NCBI RefSeq assembly: GCF_965215815.1
Contig: NZ_CBDCEO010000012.1
Coordinates: 372,001-436,000, forward strand
From: Poriferisodalis sp965215815
GTDB taxonomy: Bacteria > Actinomycetota > Acidimicrobiia > Acidimicrobiales > Poriferisodalaceae
Length of the DNA: 64,000 nt
Direction of reading: 5' to 3'
Below, one piece after another: positions 50,472 to 59,645 of this stretch; positions within the stretch are counted from its first letter, which is position 1, and the number at the start of each line of letters is the position of its first letter. The notes beneath the pieces are model-generated. The model was not told the DNA's origin. It did no database searches and saw nothing but the letters and a program-made list of their open reading frames with translations. A program made the position numbers and the translations under genes.

Positions 50472-51323
50472 ATGAGCCTCGCCGTCACTTTGCTTGGAAC
50501 GGGCAGTCCGTTGCCTGATCCAAACCGGGCTGGGCCGTCGACGCTGATCTCTGCCGGGGACGAGCACTATCTGGTGGACGCCGGGCGTGGCGTGCTGATG
50601 CGGATGGCAGCCGCCGGAGTGGGCGCGCCGAACCTGAGTGCCGTGCTGTTGACGCACCTGCACAGCGATCACATCACTGACCTCAACGACGTCATCACCA
50701 CCCGGTGGGTGATGACGTTCGAGTCGACGCCGCTCGTCGTGGTGGGTCCCGTCGGCACGGCGGCCGTCGTGGAGCATCTGTTGGCGTCGCTCGGACCCGA
50801 CATCGGCTACCGCATCGCCCACCACGCCGACCTCGACTACCCGCCGCCGGTCATCGTGACCGAAGTGAGCGACGGCCCGATCGACCTCGGCGGTGCGGTG
50901 ACGGTGGTGTGCGCTCCGACGGACCACCGCCCAGTCGAGCCGAGCGTGGGGTACCGGTTCGAGCATGGTGGCGCAGTCGTGGTGGCCGCAGGTGACACGG
51001 TGCCGTGTGACGGGCTGGATCGCCTGTGCGACGGTGCCGATGCGCTCGTGCACACGGTGATCAACAAGGACGTCATCGCTCAGCTGCCGTTCCAGCGGAT
51101 CAAGGACACTCTCGGGTACCACTCATCGCCAGCCGAGGCGGCCCAGACTGCCCAGCGAGCGGGCGTAGGCACCCTCATCCTCACGCATTACGTGCCGCCA
51201 TTCCCACCTGGCGGCGGCGCTGAATGGCACGACATGGCGGCAGCCCACTTCGACGGTGTGATCGAGGTCGGCGACGACCTGCATCGTGTCGAAATCCCAA
51301 CCGAAACCGACAGCGGAGACTGA
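50472..51323 (+). CDS. MBL-fold metal-dependent hydrolase (copy B)
   Basis: This 283-residue paralogue of the protein at 30779 has the zinc motif HLHSDH (H62, H64, D66, H67), APTDHRP with a later His and AGDTVPCDG with the bridging Asp. It starts 172 bases from the divergent macro-domain gene. The stop is 4 bases before the intact dehalogenase ATG, the same neighbour order as in copy A. The ligands are all present, so it should be active. Confidence 0.9.
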   Translation: MSLAVTLLGTGSPLPDPNRAGPSTLISAGDEHYLVDAGRGVLMRMAAAGVGAPNLSAVLLTHLHSDHITDLNDVITTRWVMTFESTPLVVVGPVGTAAVVEHLLASLGPDIGYRIAHHADLDYPPPVIVTEVSDGPIDLGGAVTVVCAPTDHRPVEPSVGYRFEHGGAVVVAAGDTVPCDGLDRLCDGADALVHTVINKDVIAQLPFQRIKDTLGYHSSPAEAAQTAQRAGVGTLILTHYVPPFPPGGGAEWHDMAAAHFDGVIEVGDDLHRVEIPTETDSGD

Positions 51324-51327
51324 GATC

Positions 51328-52239
51328 ATGCACACCCTGCGCACACCAGACGAACGGTTCGAGGATCTGCCCGACTACGACTTCGAACCGCACTACGCCG
51401 AGATTCCCGACGGCGACGGCGGCACGTTACGGGTGCATTACCTGGACGAAGGCCCGGCTGATGCCGCACCGGTGCTACTGCTGCACGGCGAGCCCTCGTG
51501 GGCGTACCTCTACCGGCACATGATTCGGCCGCTCGCCGACGCCGGCCATCGTGTGATCGTGCCGGACCAGGTTGGCTTCGGGCGCAGCGACAAGCCGGCC
51601 GAGATGACCGACTACAGCTACGCCCGCCATGTCGACTGGATGTCGAGCCTGGTGTTCGACTGCCTCGATCTGGGTGACATCACGTTCTTCGGCCAGGACT
51701 GGGGCGGTCTGATCGGCCTGCGCCTCGTGACCGCCCACCCCGACCGCTTCGCTCGTGTGGCGATCTCCAACACCGGGCTGCCCACAGGGGACCGCAGGCC
51801 CAGCGATGCGTTCATGGCGTGGCAGAAATACTCGCAGGAATCGCCCGTCTTCCCGATCGGCGACATCGTGAACGGCGGCTGCCTGACCGACCTTTCCGCC
51901 GACGAGGTCGACGCATACAACGCGCCGTTCCCCGACGATTCCTACAAGGCCGGCGCACGCATCTGGCCGTCTTTCGTCTGCACCTCGCCCGACGATCCCG
52001 AGGCTCCTGCCAACCGCGAGGCCTGGGGCCTGCTTGAGCAGTTCACGAAGCCGTTCCTGTGCTGTTTCAGCGACAGTGACCCAGTCACCCAAGGTGCCGA
52101 CAAGCCGTTCCGGGCGCGGGTTCCCGGCGCACAGGATCAAGCGCACACCACCATCGAGGGCGCATCGCACTTCCTTCAGGAAGACCGCGGCCCCGAGCTT
52201 GCAGCCGTGCTAGCGGACTTCATTGCCTCAACCAACTGA
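51328..52239 (+). CDS. Alpha/beta hydrolase, haloalkane dehalogenase-like (intact copy)
   Basis: This 303-residue hydrolase has HGEPSWAYLYR (H53-W58), the nucleophile D124 in FFGQDWGG followed by W125 and the catalytic His H281 in ASHFLQED; SDSDP near 248-252 supplies the acid region. Asp-Trp at the elbow and the Trp in HGEPSW are typical of haloalkane dehalogenases. ATG 51328 gives the same N-terminus as the broken copy at 32183. It probably releases halide or hydrolyses an epoxide/ester; substrate unknown. Confidence 0.9.
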   Translation: MHTLRTPDERFEDLPDYDFEPHYAEIPDGDGGTLRVHYLDEGPADAAPVLLLHGEPSWAYLYRHMIRPLADAGHRVIVPDQVGFGRSDKPAEMTDYSYARHVDWMSSLVFDCLDLGDITFFGQDWGGLIGLRLVTAHPDRFARVAISNTGLPTGDRRPSDAFMAWQKYSQESPVFPIGDIVNGGCLTDLSADEVDAYNAPFPDDSYKAGARIWPSFVCTSPDDPEAPANREAWGLLEQFTKPFLCCFSDSDPVTQGADKPFRARVPGAQDQAHTTIEGASHFLQEDRGPELAAVLADFIASTN

Positions 52240-52261
52240 GCGTGCGGCTGAGGCGTTCGGC

Positions 52262-54607
52262 TCACTCCAAGGCTTCGGCCATGGCGAGTTCGGCGATCCG
52301 GTCGGCGTCGTAGCCGAGGATGTCGCCGAGGACTTCCATGGCGTGCTCGCCGTAGGTGGGTCCGGCCCAGTCGAATCCGCTCGAAGCCGCTGACATGGTG
52401 TAGGGCATCGCATCGACGATGGTGCGGCGGGCGTACTGATGGGGGGCCCATTGGAAGTGGCCGCGGTGGGCGAGCTGCGGATCGTCGATGCAGGCGCCCG
52501 AATTCTGGACGTAGTGGGCGGTGATGCCGTGCGCTTGCAAGCGATGCATGAGGCCGGGACCGTTCTGCCGTGCGGTGAAGGCGGTGACGATCTCATCCAG
52601 TTCGGTCTGCCGCTCTCGACGACTGCTGTGGCCCAGATCGGCGAGGTCATCGCGGCGCATCTCGATGGCGAGCGACTGCCATTGCTCGTCGCCTTCGATG
52701 GCGATGGCGATCCACTCGTCGTCGCCGGCTGCCGGGTACACGCCGTGCGGGACCATGTCGTCGTCCTCGTTGCCACGGCGAGTGCGCCGGTTGCCCGTGG
52801 CCTGCATTTCGGCGATTGCCGGCGCCAGCATGTGCACCGCGGCTTCCATCTGTGAGAAGTCCAGATGCTGACCCTGCCCGGTTCGCCGACGGTGGTCGAG
52901 CGCGGCGAGCAGGGCGCAGACGGTGAATCGGGGCGAGCAGTAGTCGGTGTATGCGAGGTACGGCCCTGCGGGACCGCGGTCAGCCCAGCCGGTGATGTCG
53001 AAGAAGCCCGCAATCGACGCTGCCATATTCCCGAATCCGGCGAAACGGCGTTGCGGTCCGGTCTGGCCCATTACGCAGCTCGAGAGCATGACGAGTTCCG
53101 GGTTGACCTCGCGCAGGTCGTCGTAACTGAGTCCCCAGGCGGCCAGCGTGCCCGGAGTGAAGGACTCGATGGCCACGTCGGCCCACGCGACGAGATCGCG
53201 GACGACCTCGCGGGCTTCAGGCTTGCTCAGGTCCAGCGAGATGGTCATCTTGTTGGCATTCGAGGAATGCCAAGCAATGGCGTTCTCCTGGTCAGCCACG
53301 TCGTCGCGGTGGCCCAACGCGCCACGCAACAGACACGGCCGGTTCTGCGTCTCCACCCGGACGACCGTGGCGCCCCAGTGGGCGAGGATCTTGGTGGCAA
53401 GCGGGGCGGCTGCCACCCAGGCCAGATCGGCGACCTTCAACCCGGCCAGAGGCTTGTCCGAGCGAGCTCCCTCTGGCAACTGCACTGGAACCGAACGCTG
53501 CGCGGCGGCGCTTGCGGTTCGTACTTCTTCGCTGTGCTCGCCGACTTCGGGCGCCCGCTCCAGTGGTGCCAGGGGGCTTCGGCTCGCAAGCACGAAGCGA
53601 CCTGGCATGTGGATGCCGTCGAGATCATCCCAGAAGTCCCGCGCCGCCAGCTGCGGGCTGTCGAGGACGTCGGCCAGGCTGTTCACGGGGCACACCAGCA
53701 GCGAGTCGCGCAACCCTCGCTCGATCAGCTCCGCTTTGGTCTTGGTCAGACAGAAGCGGGCGATGTCGCCCATCACGGCTTCGACGACGTCGATGGTTTC
53801 CTCGCCCGTTTGCAGCTTCAGAGCAAAATTGACCCAGTCCTTGTTGAGCGTTTCGGTGTCGCAGAAGCCTTCTTCGTGCATCCACTCGAGGTAGCGACGC
53901 ACCATCGGCCCGATCATCGGACCAAAAGCGACCGTGACGATGACGTACCCGTCTTTGCAGGGGTAGATCGTGCGCAGCATCAAATCGCCGAAACGCACGC
54001 CACCGGCTTCGCGCTGGACTTCGGCGATTCCGGCGGGGGCGTACAGAACCGCGGAAAGCGCTGTCTCGCACACCGCCTGCTGTGTCGACAGGTCGATGTG
54101 CTGGCCGCACCCGATTCGGGCCCGGTGCTCGAGTGCGACGAGTGCGGCGACGGCGGCCTGTGCCGAGGCGTGCAGCCACGCCTGAGGAATGCTGATGCGC
54201 ACTGGCGGCCGGTCGCTGTCCCCGGTCACCGCGAGCTGGCCGCTGGACGCAAACAGGGTCAGGTCGGTGGCACGCCAACTGGCCTTCGGCCCGGTCTCGC
54301 CCCAAGGAGTGATGTGGACCGTGACGAGCTGCTCGTTGGCGTCCCGGAGGGCCGAGAGATCGATGCTGAAGGGCGTGCCGTCGTTGTGCAGCACGACATC
54401 GGCATCGGCCGCCAGCGCAGCCACCTCGTCGGCGCTGGCGGAGACGACCGAGCGCTTGCCACGGTTGTACGCATCGTGGGCATAGCCGCGCGGCCAGCCG
54501 CCGGGAGGCTCCACCAGCACCACATCGGCGCCGAGTTGTGCCAGCAGATTGCCGGCGAACCAGCACCGGTCATCGGTGAGATCCAGCACGCGATATGGAC
54601 CCAGCAT
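52262..54607 (-). CDS. Tandem CaiB/BaiF (family III) CoA-transferase
   Basis: This 781-residue protein contains two CoA-transferase family III halves. The first covers about 1-380 (LGPYRVLDLTDDRCWFAGNLLAQLGADVVLVEPPGG) and the second about 390-780 (LAGLKVADLAWVAAAPLATKILAHWGATVVRVETQNRP...SFTPGTLAAWGLSYDDLREVNPELVMLSSCVMGQTGP). Each ordinary family member is about 400 residues, so this is a fused duplication. The family moves CoA between carboxylic acids, here probably to activate an aromatic or steroid-type acid. ATG 54607 has GGAGG nearby; the longer frame start at 54667 is less likely. Confidence 0.88.
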   Translation of the reverse strand: MLGPYRVLDLTDDRCWFAGNLLAQLGADVVLVEPPGGWPRGYAHDAYNRGKRSVVSASADEVAALAADADVVLHNDGTPFSIDLSALRDANEQLVTVHITPWGETGPKASWRATDLTLFASSGQLAVTGDSDRPPVRISIPQAWLHASAQAAVAALVALEHRARIGCGQHIDLSTQQAVCETALSAVLYAPAGIAEVQREAGGVRFGDLMLRTIYPCKDGYVIVTVAFGPMIGPMVRRYLEWMHEEGFCDTETLNKDWVNFALKLQTGEETIDVVEAVMGDIARFCLTKTKAELIERGLRDSLLVCPVNSLADVLDSPQLAARDFWDDLDGIHMPGRFVLASRSPLAPLERAPEVGEHSEEVRTASAAAQRSVPVQLPEGARSDKPLAGLKVADLAWVAAAPLATKILAHWGATVVRVETQNRPCLLRGALGHRDDVADQENAIAWHSSNANKMTISLDLSKPEAREVVRDLVAWADVAIESFTPGTLAAWGLSYDDLREVNPELVMLSSCVMGQTGPQRRFAGFGNMAASIAGFFDITGWADRGPAGPYLAYTDYCSPRFTVCALLAALDHRRRTGQGQHLDFSQMEAAVHMLAPAIAEMQATGNRRTRRGNEDDDMVPHGVYPAAGDDEWIAIAIEGDEQWQSLAIEMRRDDLADLGHSSRRERQTELDEIVTAFTARQNGPGLMHRLQAHGITAHYVQNSGACIDDPQLAHRGHFQWAPHQYARRTIVDAMPYTMSAASSGFDWAGPTYGEHAMEVLGDILGYDADRIAELAMAEALE

Positions 54608-54746
54608 CCCGTCCTCCAGGTGTCGATTCTGCGGTAATCGTCCGCCGCGACGCTCTTGTTCGGACACTACTTGCGCCTGTGGGACGGCCTCGAAGCGACG
54701 TCGAGTCGCACATTCGCCCAGGGTGTGACGGTGCCTGCCGGCAGCG

Positions 54747-55517
54747 CTACTCGGGAGTGACGTAGGCGGCGGTCAGGCCGCCGTCGACTTGCAGGTTGGC
54801 GCCGGTCATGTATGAGGAATCATCGGATGCCAGGAACAGGGCCGCGGAAGCCATCTCGTCGGCTTCGCCGAACCTGCCCATGGGCACATGGACCAGGCGT
54901 CGCTGCCGTTTCTCGGGGGTGTCGAGGAACGACATGAGCATCTCGGTGCGCAGCGGTCCCGGCGAGAGTGCATTCACCCGGATGTTCTCGCGGGCGTGCA
55001 CCACGGCGAGTTCCCGGGTCAACGACAACACGGCGCCCTTGGAGGCGGTGTAGGCGATCTGCGGCGTCGCCGCGCCGACCGATGCCACGAACGAGGCGGT
55101 GTTGATGATCGATCCGCCACCGGTCCGGCGCATCGCCTCGATGGCGTGCTTGCAGCCGTACAGCACGCCCTTCACGTTGACGTCGAAGGTCCGGTCGATG
55201 GTCTCGTCGCCGGTCGAGATGGCGTCACTGTCGGCGTCCAGCATGATCCCGGCGTTGTTGAAAGCAACGTCCAGCCGGCCGAATTCCGCCTCTGCCCGGC
55301 CGAACGCTGCGGCCACGTCCGACTCGACGGCGACATCGGCACGCACCGCGATGGCCTCACCGCCGGCGGCATTCACCTCGGCCACGGTCTCCTCATTCGA
55401 GGGGGCAATGTCGACTGCAACTATGCGCGCTCCCTCAGCGGCGAAGCGCAGCGCTGTAGCTCGGCCGATGCCACTGCCCGCACCTGTGATCAGCGCCACC
55501 TTGCCTTGCAGTCTCAT
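54747..55517 (-). CDS. SDR-family oxidoreductase (classical)
   Basis: This 256-residue classical SDR has TGAGSGIGRAT, NNAGIM, the Ser in NTASFVAS, YTASKGAV (Tyr-x-x-x-Lys) and PGPLRTEM. The tail YMTGANLQVDGGLTAAYV is standard. It is a NAD(P)-dependent alcohol/dihydrodiol-type dehydrogenase; substrate unknown. It is upstream of the CoA-transferase on the same strand and divergent from the FAD oxidase. Confidence 0.92.
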   Translation of the reverse strand: MRLQGKVALITGAGSGIGRATALRFAAEGARIVAVDIAPSNEETVAEVNAAGGEAIAVRADVAVESDVAAAFGRAEAEFGRLDVAFNNAGIMLDADSDAISTGDETIDRTFDVNVKGVLYGCKHAIEAMRRTGGGSIINTASFVASVGAATPQIAYTASKGAVLSLTRELAVVHARENIRVNALSPGPLRTEMLMSFLDTPEKRQRRLVHVPMGRFGEADEMASAALFLASDDSSYMTGANLQVDGGLTAAYVTPE

Positions 55518-55640
55518 AGTCCTGACCCCCCAATCGTCCCCGATGTGCTCGAAATGCGCCGGTGCCTCTCACAGCTATGCGGTGTGCTGCCATCATCTGA
55601 CCGTCCGGAATCGTCTCCACTCACGTCAGGACCGTAACGA

Positions 55641-56849
55641 ATGCCCACTGCCCGCGAAGAGCCCCTGCGTGGCACCTACGACGTTGTGATCGTGGGCGGT
55701 GCGGTGATCGGCTCGTCGATCGCCTGGGCACTGTCGGCCAACGACGATTTCGGTGGCACCGTGCTGGTCGTCGAACGCGACCCGAGCTATGCGCAGGCCT
55801 CGACATCGCTGACCAACAGTTGCATGCGCCAGCAGTTCTCGAACCCGCTGAACGTGCAGATCTCGCGCTTCGGCGCCGACTTCGTGCGCAACTTCCGGGA
55901 ACGTCTCGGCGGTGACCCCGAAGTCCCTGACCTGTTCGTGCACCACTTCGGCTACATGTACCTCGCAGGCGACGAGGATTTCGCCGTCACCCTGCGACGC
56001 AACCAGGCCATTCAGTCCGAACTCGGCGCCGGCACGCGGATTATGAGTCCCGCTGAGATCAAGGCCGACTACCCCTTCTACAACGTCGACGACATCGTCT
56101 GCGGCAGCCACAACCTCGTCGATGAGGGCTATTTCGACTCGGGCACGATGTTCGACTGGTGGCGCCGCAAGGCTCGCCAGAACGGCGTCGAGTACGTGAC
56201 CGGCGAGGTCGCGGACCTGGTCGTGCAGTCAGGTCGGGTTACTGCCGTCGTGCTGACCTCAGGCGAAACCATCAGTTGCGGGACGCTCGTCAACGCAGCA
56301 GGTCCTCATGCGGTGGACATAGCGGCAATGGCGAGCGCAACCCTGCCGGTCGAGCCGCGCAAGCGCTACACGTTCATCTTCGAGGCTGCCGAACCGCTCG
56401 ATCGCTCCCTGCCGCTCACCATCGATCCCACCGGCGTTCACATGCGCAGCGACGGTGATGCGTACATGTGCGGCTGCACTCCCGATGTCGATCCCGCCGT
56501 CGACTACAACGACTTCTCCATGGACCGCGACATATTCGAGGACAAGGTGTGGCCGGTATTGGTACACCGTGTCCCGGCGTTCGAACGCCTCAAGGTCACC
56601 AGCCAGTGGGCTGGCCATTACGCCTACAACACCCTCGATCACAACGTCGTCGTCGGACCCCACCACGAGATCGGCAACTTCATCTTCGCCAACGGGTTCT
56701 CTGGGCACGGCATGCAGCAATCCCCGGCAATCGGCCGGGCCGTCTCGGAGTGGATCGCCTACGGCGAGTACCGCACGCTCGACCTCACACCGCTCGGGTA
56801 TCAGCGCATTGTCGAGAACCGTCCATTCGTCGAGAGCGCCATCATCTGA
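55641..56849 (+). CDS. FAD-dependent oxidoreductase (DAO family, amine/sarcosine oxidase-like)
   Basis: This 402-residue flavoprotein has the FAD fold VVIVGGAVIGSSIAWALS at the N-terminus, the conserved MRQQFSNPLN and a C-terminal HNVVVGPHHEIGNFIFANGFSGHGMQQSPAIGRAVSEWI, the usual DAO closure with GFSGHG. It probably oxidises an N-methyl or amino acid (sarcosine, glycine or glycine betaine derivatives), producing H2O2 or passing electrons on. Its product is unlikely to tie directly to the neighbouring CoA-transferase. Confidence 0.9.
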   Translation: MPTAREEPLRGTYDVVIVGGAVIGSSIAWALSANDDFGGTVLVVERDPSYAQASTSLTNSCMRQQFSNPLNVQISRFGADFVRNFRERLGGDPEVPDLFVHHFGYMYLAGDEDFAVTLRRNQAIQSELGAGTRIMSPAEIKADYPFYNVDDIVCGSHNLVDEGYFDSGTMFDWWRRKARQNGVEYVTGEVADLVVQSGRVTAVVLTSGETISCGTLVNAAGPHAVDIAAMASATLPVEPRKRYTFIFEAAEPLDRSLPLTIDPTGVHMRSDGDAYMCGCTPDVDPAVDYNDFSMDRDIFEDKVWPVLVHRVPAFERLKVTSQWAGHYAYNTLDHNVVVGPHHEIGNFIFANGFSGHGMQQSPAIGRAVSEWIAYGEYRTLDLTPLGYQRIVENRPFVESAII

Positions 56850-56967
56850 ACTTGGCACCGCGCCCGCAGCGGCCGACTGAGCCACGCGCGGCCATCAGCT
56901 CTGGGGTCTCGCTGAATCTCGCACCCGCCTCGGACGACGAGGCAGCGCACAAGTACTCTCGCCACTC

Positions 56968-57978
56968 ATGCGATTCGGCATCTTCGACCAGCTCGAGCAA
57001 CCCGGCGACGTGCCATGGCACGAGCTCTACCGGCACCGGCTCGACCTGTTGGCCCGGGCTGAGGAGGCCGGGGTGTGGGCGTGGCACAAGTCCGAACACC
57101 ACCTGATCCCGCTCGATGCCGCGCCCAGCATCAATGTCTTCTTGGCGGCCGCGATCGAGCGCACCAGCCGCATCCGCATCTGCTCGCTGGTGCACCTGCT
57201 GCCCTTCTACCACCCGATCCGGCTGGCCGAAGAGCTGTGCATGCTCGACCAGCTCTCGCAAGGCCGACTCGAAATCGGCTTCGGCAAGGGCATCAGCGCG
57301 CCCGAGCACCTGTTGTGGGGCCTCGACCCCGACGAAGCAGTTGCAAAGACCGACGAGTCGCTGGAGCTGATCCTGGCTGCCATGCAGACAACCGGGAACT
57401 TCAGCTTCGAAGGGGAGTTCTTCAGCTTCGCCGATGTGCCGATCGAATTCGAGCCCTACCAGAAGCCCTACCCACCGTTGTGGCGGCCCGGCCAGCTCGA
57501 CACGGCTGCCGAGATGGGCGTTCGGACCATGGCCGCCGGACCGCTCGCCGCCGTGGCCGCGAGCGCAAGTCGCTACAGCGAGCTTCTGCGCGACGACGGC
57601 ATCGGCAGGCACCACCCGCCGATGATCGGAGGGCTTCGCCGACTGGTCGTGGCTCCCACCGATGCCGAGGCGGACGAGATCGGGCGTCGCACATGGGTTG
57701 CTTTCAGCGAGCACCTCACACGACTCTTCCGGCGCTACGAGCTGATTCCGCCCAACGACCCCACGCTCGGCGGCGACTACGACAAGGCCAAGCACTTCGA
57801 GGCCGTCGTCGTCGGCTCGCCGCAGACCATCCGCGAGCACTGCGAACAGTTCGCCGCCGAGGCTGGCACGGACTACTTCGTCGGCGTGTTCGCGTGGGGA
57901 GATCTGACGGCTTACGAGGTCACGCGCTCGTTCGACCTGTTTGCCGAGCACGTGATTGCTCCACTGGCGACTTCCTGA
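56968..57978 (+). CDS. LLM-class flavin-dependent monooxygenase
   Basis: This is a luciferase-like protein of 336 residues. It has MRFGIFDQLEQPGDVPWHELY, VWAWHKSEHHLIPLDAAPSINVFLAAAIERTSRIRICSLVHLLPFYHPIRLAEELCMLDQLSQGRLEIGFGKG and YPPLWRPGQLDTAAEMGVR. The barrel is complete, in contrast to the truncated gene at 3553. It is related to the family of the protein at 9760. The cofactor (FMN or F420) and substrate are not shown by sequence. It is convergent with the AAA-DUF4143 gene. Confidence 0.9.
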   Translation: MRFGIFDQLEQPGDVPWHELYRHRLDLLARAEEAGVWAWHKSEHHLIPLDAAPSINVFLAAAIERTSRIRICSLVHLLPFYHPIRLAEELCMLDQLSQGRLEIGFGKGISAPEHLLWGLDPDEAVAKTDESLELILAAMQTTGNFSFEGEFFSFADVPIEFEPYQKPYPPLWRPGQLDTAAEMGVRTMAAGPLAAVAASASRYSELLRDDGIGRHHPPMIGGLRRLVVAPTDAEADEIGRRTWVAFSEHLTRLFRRYELIPPNDPTLGGDYDKAKHFEAVVVGSPQTIREHCEQFAAEAGTDYFVGVFAWGDLTAYEVTRSFDLFAEHVIAPLATS

Positions 57979-58018
57979 CAGCGCTGGACGATCCGGCTTG
58001 GCTGCGCTGAGATCTCAG

Positions 58019-58127
58019 CGGTAGCCGTTGGCGGTGACGGGCCGGGCATCGGTTACGGGCCGAGGGTGGTGATGGGGACCACGGCTGCGCCGCTTGGGTG
58101 TTCGTACCCGTAGCCGCTGGCGGTGAG
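58019..58127. repeat. Imperfect duplicated 3'-end segment of the DUF4143 gene
   Basis: GTAGCCGTTGGCGGTGA near 58020-58037 resembles GTAGCCGCTGGCGGTGA at 58110-58126, which lies inside the gene's 3' coding end (read on the minus strand as LTASGYGY). It looks like a small tail duplication just beyond the stop codon. Confidence 0.45.
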
Positions 58128-59387
58128 GACTACGAGGCGCGTCGGCGGCCGGGTCCGCGATCGATCGATCTTCGCCGCGAGTCGGGTGAGCGATCGGACG
58201 GCAGCATCGATGGCCGCTGCGCCGCCGAGTTTGACTTCGACGGCGAGCCACCGACCGTCAGCGAGCCGAACGATGCAATCCACTTCGAGCCCGTCGCTGT
58301 CGCGGTAGTGGTACACGTCACTGCCGGCCGCTTGGGCGTAGACGCGCAGGTCACGGACGGCGAGGGCTTCAAAGAGCAAGCCCGCGAATGGCAAGTCGGC
58401 CATCACGGCATGACTATTGGATGCAAGCGCAGCGACGGCGAGTGAGGGATCAGCCAGGTGGCGCTTCGGCGCATTTCGCAACTGCGCTCGGGAAGTGATA
58501 GCGGGCTTCCACGCAGGCAGGTCCTCGACCACGAACAATCGAGCAAGGGAGTCCATGTAGGTGGCTACTGTGCGTCGGTTCACCGGACTCTGGCCTGCGG
58601 TGTCTCCCGCGGTGTCGGCTGCGAGGGTGGCGTAGCTGGCTTCCGACGCGACGTTGCGGCCCAGTGAGCTGAGCAGTCGCCTGACGTTCGTGGGGTCGCG
58701 GCTGATGCCGTCGACTTGGGCGATGTCGGTCCGGCTGATCTCCTCGAGGTAGCCGCGCACGATGCGCAGTGCCGTTGCCTCGTCCGCTCGGTTGCGCACG
58801 AGGCTGGGCCATCCTCCACGACACGCCGCACGTATCACGTCGTCAGTTCGCAGGCCAGGGTCAATCGCGCGGGTGGGTTGGGAGGCGAACAGACCGGCGA
58901 GTGAAACGCTGCCGCTCGACTCATCGGACTCAAACAGGCTCATGGGCCGCATCCGCACCCGCAGCACGCGGCCTGCACCGGAGTGCCGGGTGATGTCGTC
59001 GGGCGGGTCGGCCGATCCGGTCAGGATGAATTGCCCTGGCCTGCCGCGATCGTCGCAAGCACGGCGCATGGGGTTCCAGATGTCGGGTGCGATCTGCCAT
59101 TCGTCAAGCAGACGCGGCGCAGGTCCGTTCAGCAGGAGTCCGGGATCCACATTGGCGGCCAAGCGCGAGGCCGCGGCGGCATCGAGGAGCGCTTCGCTGG
59201 CTGCGAAGCGCCGGGCCGTCCATGTCTTGCCGCAGGCCCGAGGCCCTTCGATGAGCACGGCGGGCGAGGCGTCAAGCGCGGCGGCCATCTCGGCATCGGC
59301 CACTCGGTCCAAGTAGCCGCTGGGTGCTAGCTCGGGAGCGCTGTTGTCGGCGAGATCGTTCGCTGTGTCGTACTCCTGCCATGTCAC
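58053..59387 (-). CDS. AAA ATPase with DUF4143 domain
   Basis: This 444-residue protein has Walker A IEGPRACGKTWTA near 44-56, Walker B-like LLDEWQIAP and the sensor FILTGSADPP. The C-terminal DUF4143 region contains SYATLAADT...NRRTVATYMDSLARLFVVEDLPAW, followed by a nuclease-like fold EVDCIVRLADGRWLAVEVKLGG that resembles a restriction-endonuclease-like active site (E-x-K). Such proteins are frequent in archaea and bacteria, often in mobile regions; function is uncertain. GTG start; a 23-bp repeat pair lies upstream. Confidence 0.85.
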   Translation of the reverse strand: MTWQEYDTANDLADNSAPELAPSGYLDRVADAEMAAALDASPAVLIEGPRACGKTWTARRFAASEALLDAAAASRLAANVDPGLLLNGPAPRLLDEWQIAPDIWNPMRRACDDRGRPGQFILTGSADPPDDITRHSGAGRVLRVRMRPMSLFESDESSGSVSLAGLFASQPTRAIDPGLRTDDVIRAACRGGWPSLVRNRADEATALRIVRGYLEEISRTDIAQVDGISRDPTNVRRLLSSLGRNVASEASYATLAADTAGDTAGQSPVNRRTVATYMDSLARLFVVEDLPAWKPAITSRAQLRNAPKRHLADPSLAVAALASNSHAVMADLPFAGLLFEALAVRDLRVYAQAAGSDVYHYRDSDGLEVDCIVRLADGRWLAVEVKLGGAAAIDAAVRSLTRLAAKIDRSRTRPPTRLVVLTASGYGYEHPSGAAVVPITTLGP

Positions 59388-59412
59388 GGACCCGAGGATA
59401 GTGGCAAATACC

Positions 59413-59458
59413 GGTTTATGGGTAGGTCATGTGCCTGTTTATGGGCAGTTGATGTGCC
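59413..59458. repeat. Two 23-bp direct repeats upstream of the DUF4143 gene
   Basis: GGTTTATGGGTAGGTCATGTGCC (copy at 59413-59435) is followed by a second copy (59436-59458) that differs at 5 positions; a partial third begins at 59459. They sit 26-71 bases upstream of the minus-strand gene start, where an operator would lie. Confidence 0.7.
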
Positions 59459-59645
59459 TGTTCAGTACACCGCCAGTGGCGGGCACCAACGGCGGCGCGG
59501 CCCGGAAACCATGCGGTGGTGGCGATGTAGCTGGACGTACACGGTAGGCACAACATCTTCAGCGGGGCATAGAGTCCACAGTGCAGGCGTAGGCCGCGTC
59601 GTTCGTCGGCGGGGCAGCCGAACGCACAGCAGAAGGGCGGCTCGA

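Noticed and set aside
58005..58020. CGCTGA-GATC-TCAGCG hairpin between the convergent luciferase-like and DUF4143 genes
   Set aside because: A 6-bp stem without a U-tract is too weak to call a terminator; it could be incidental.
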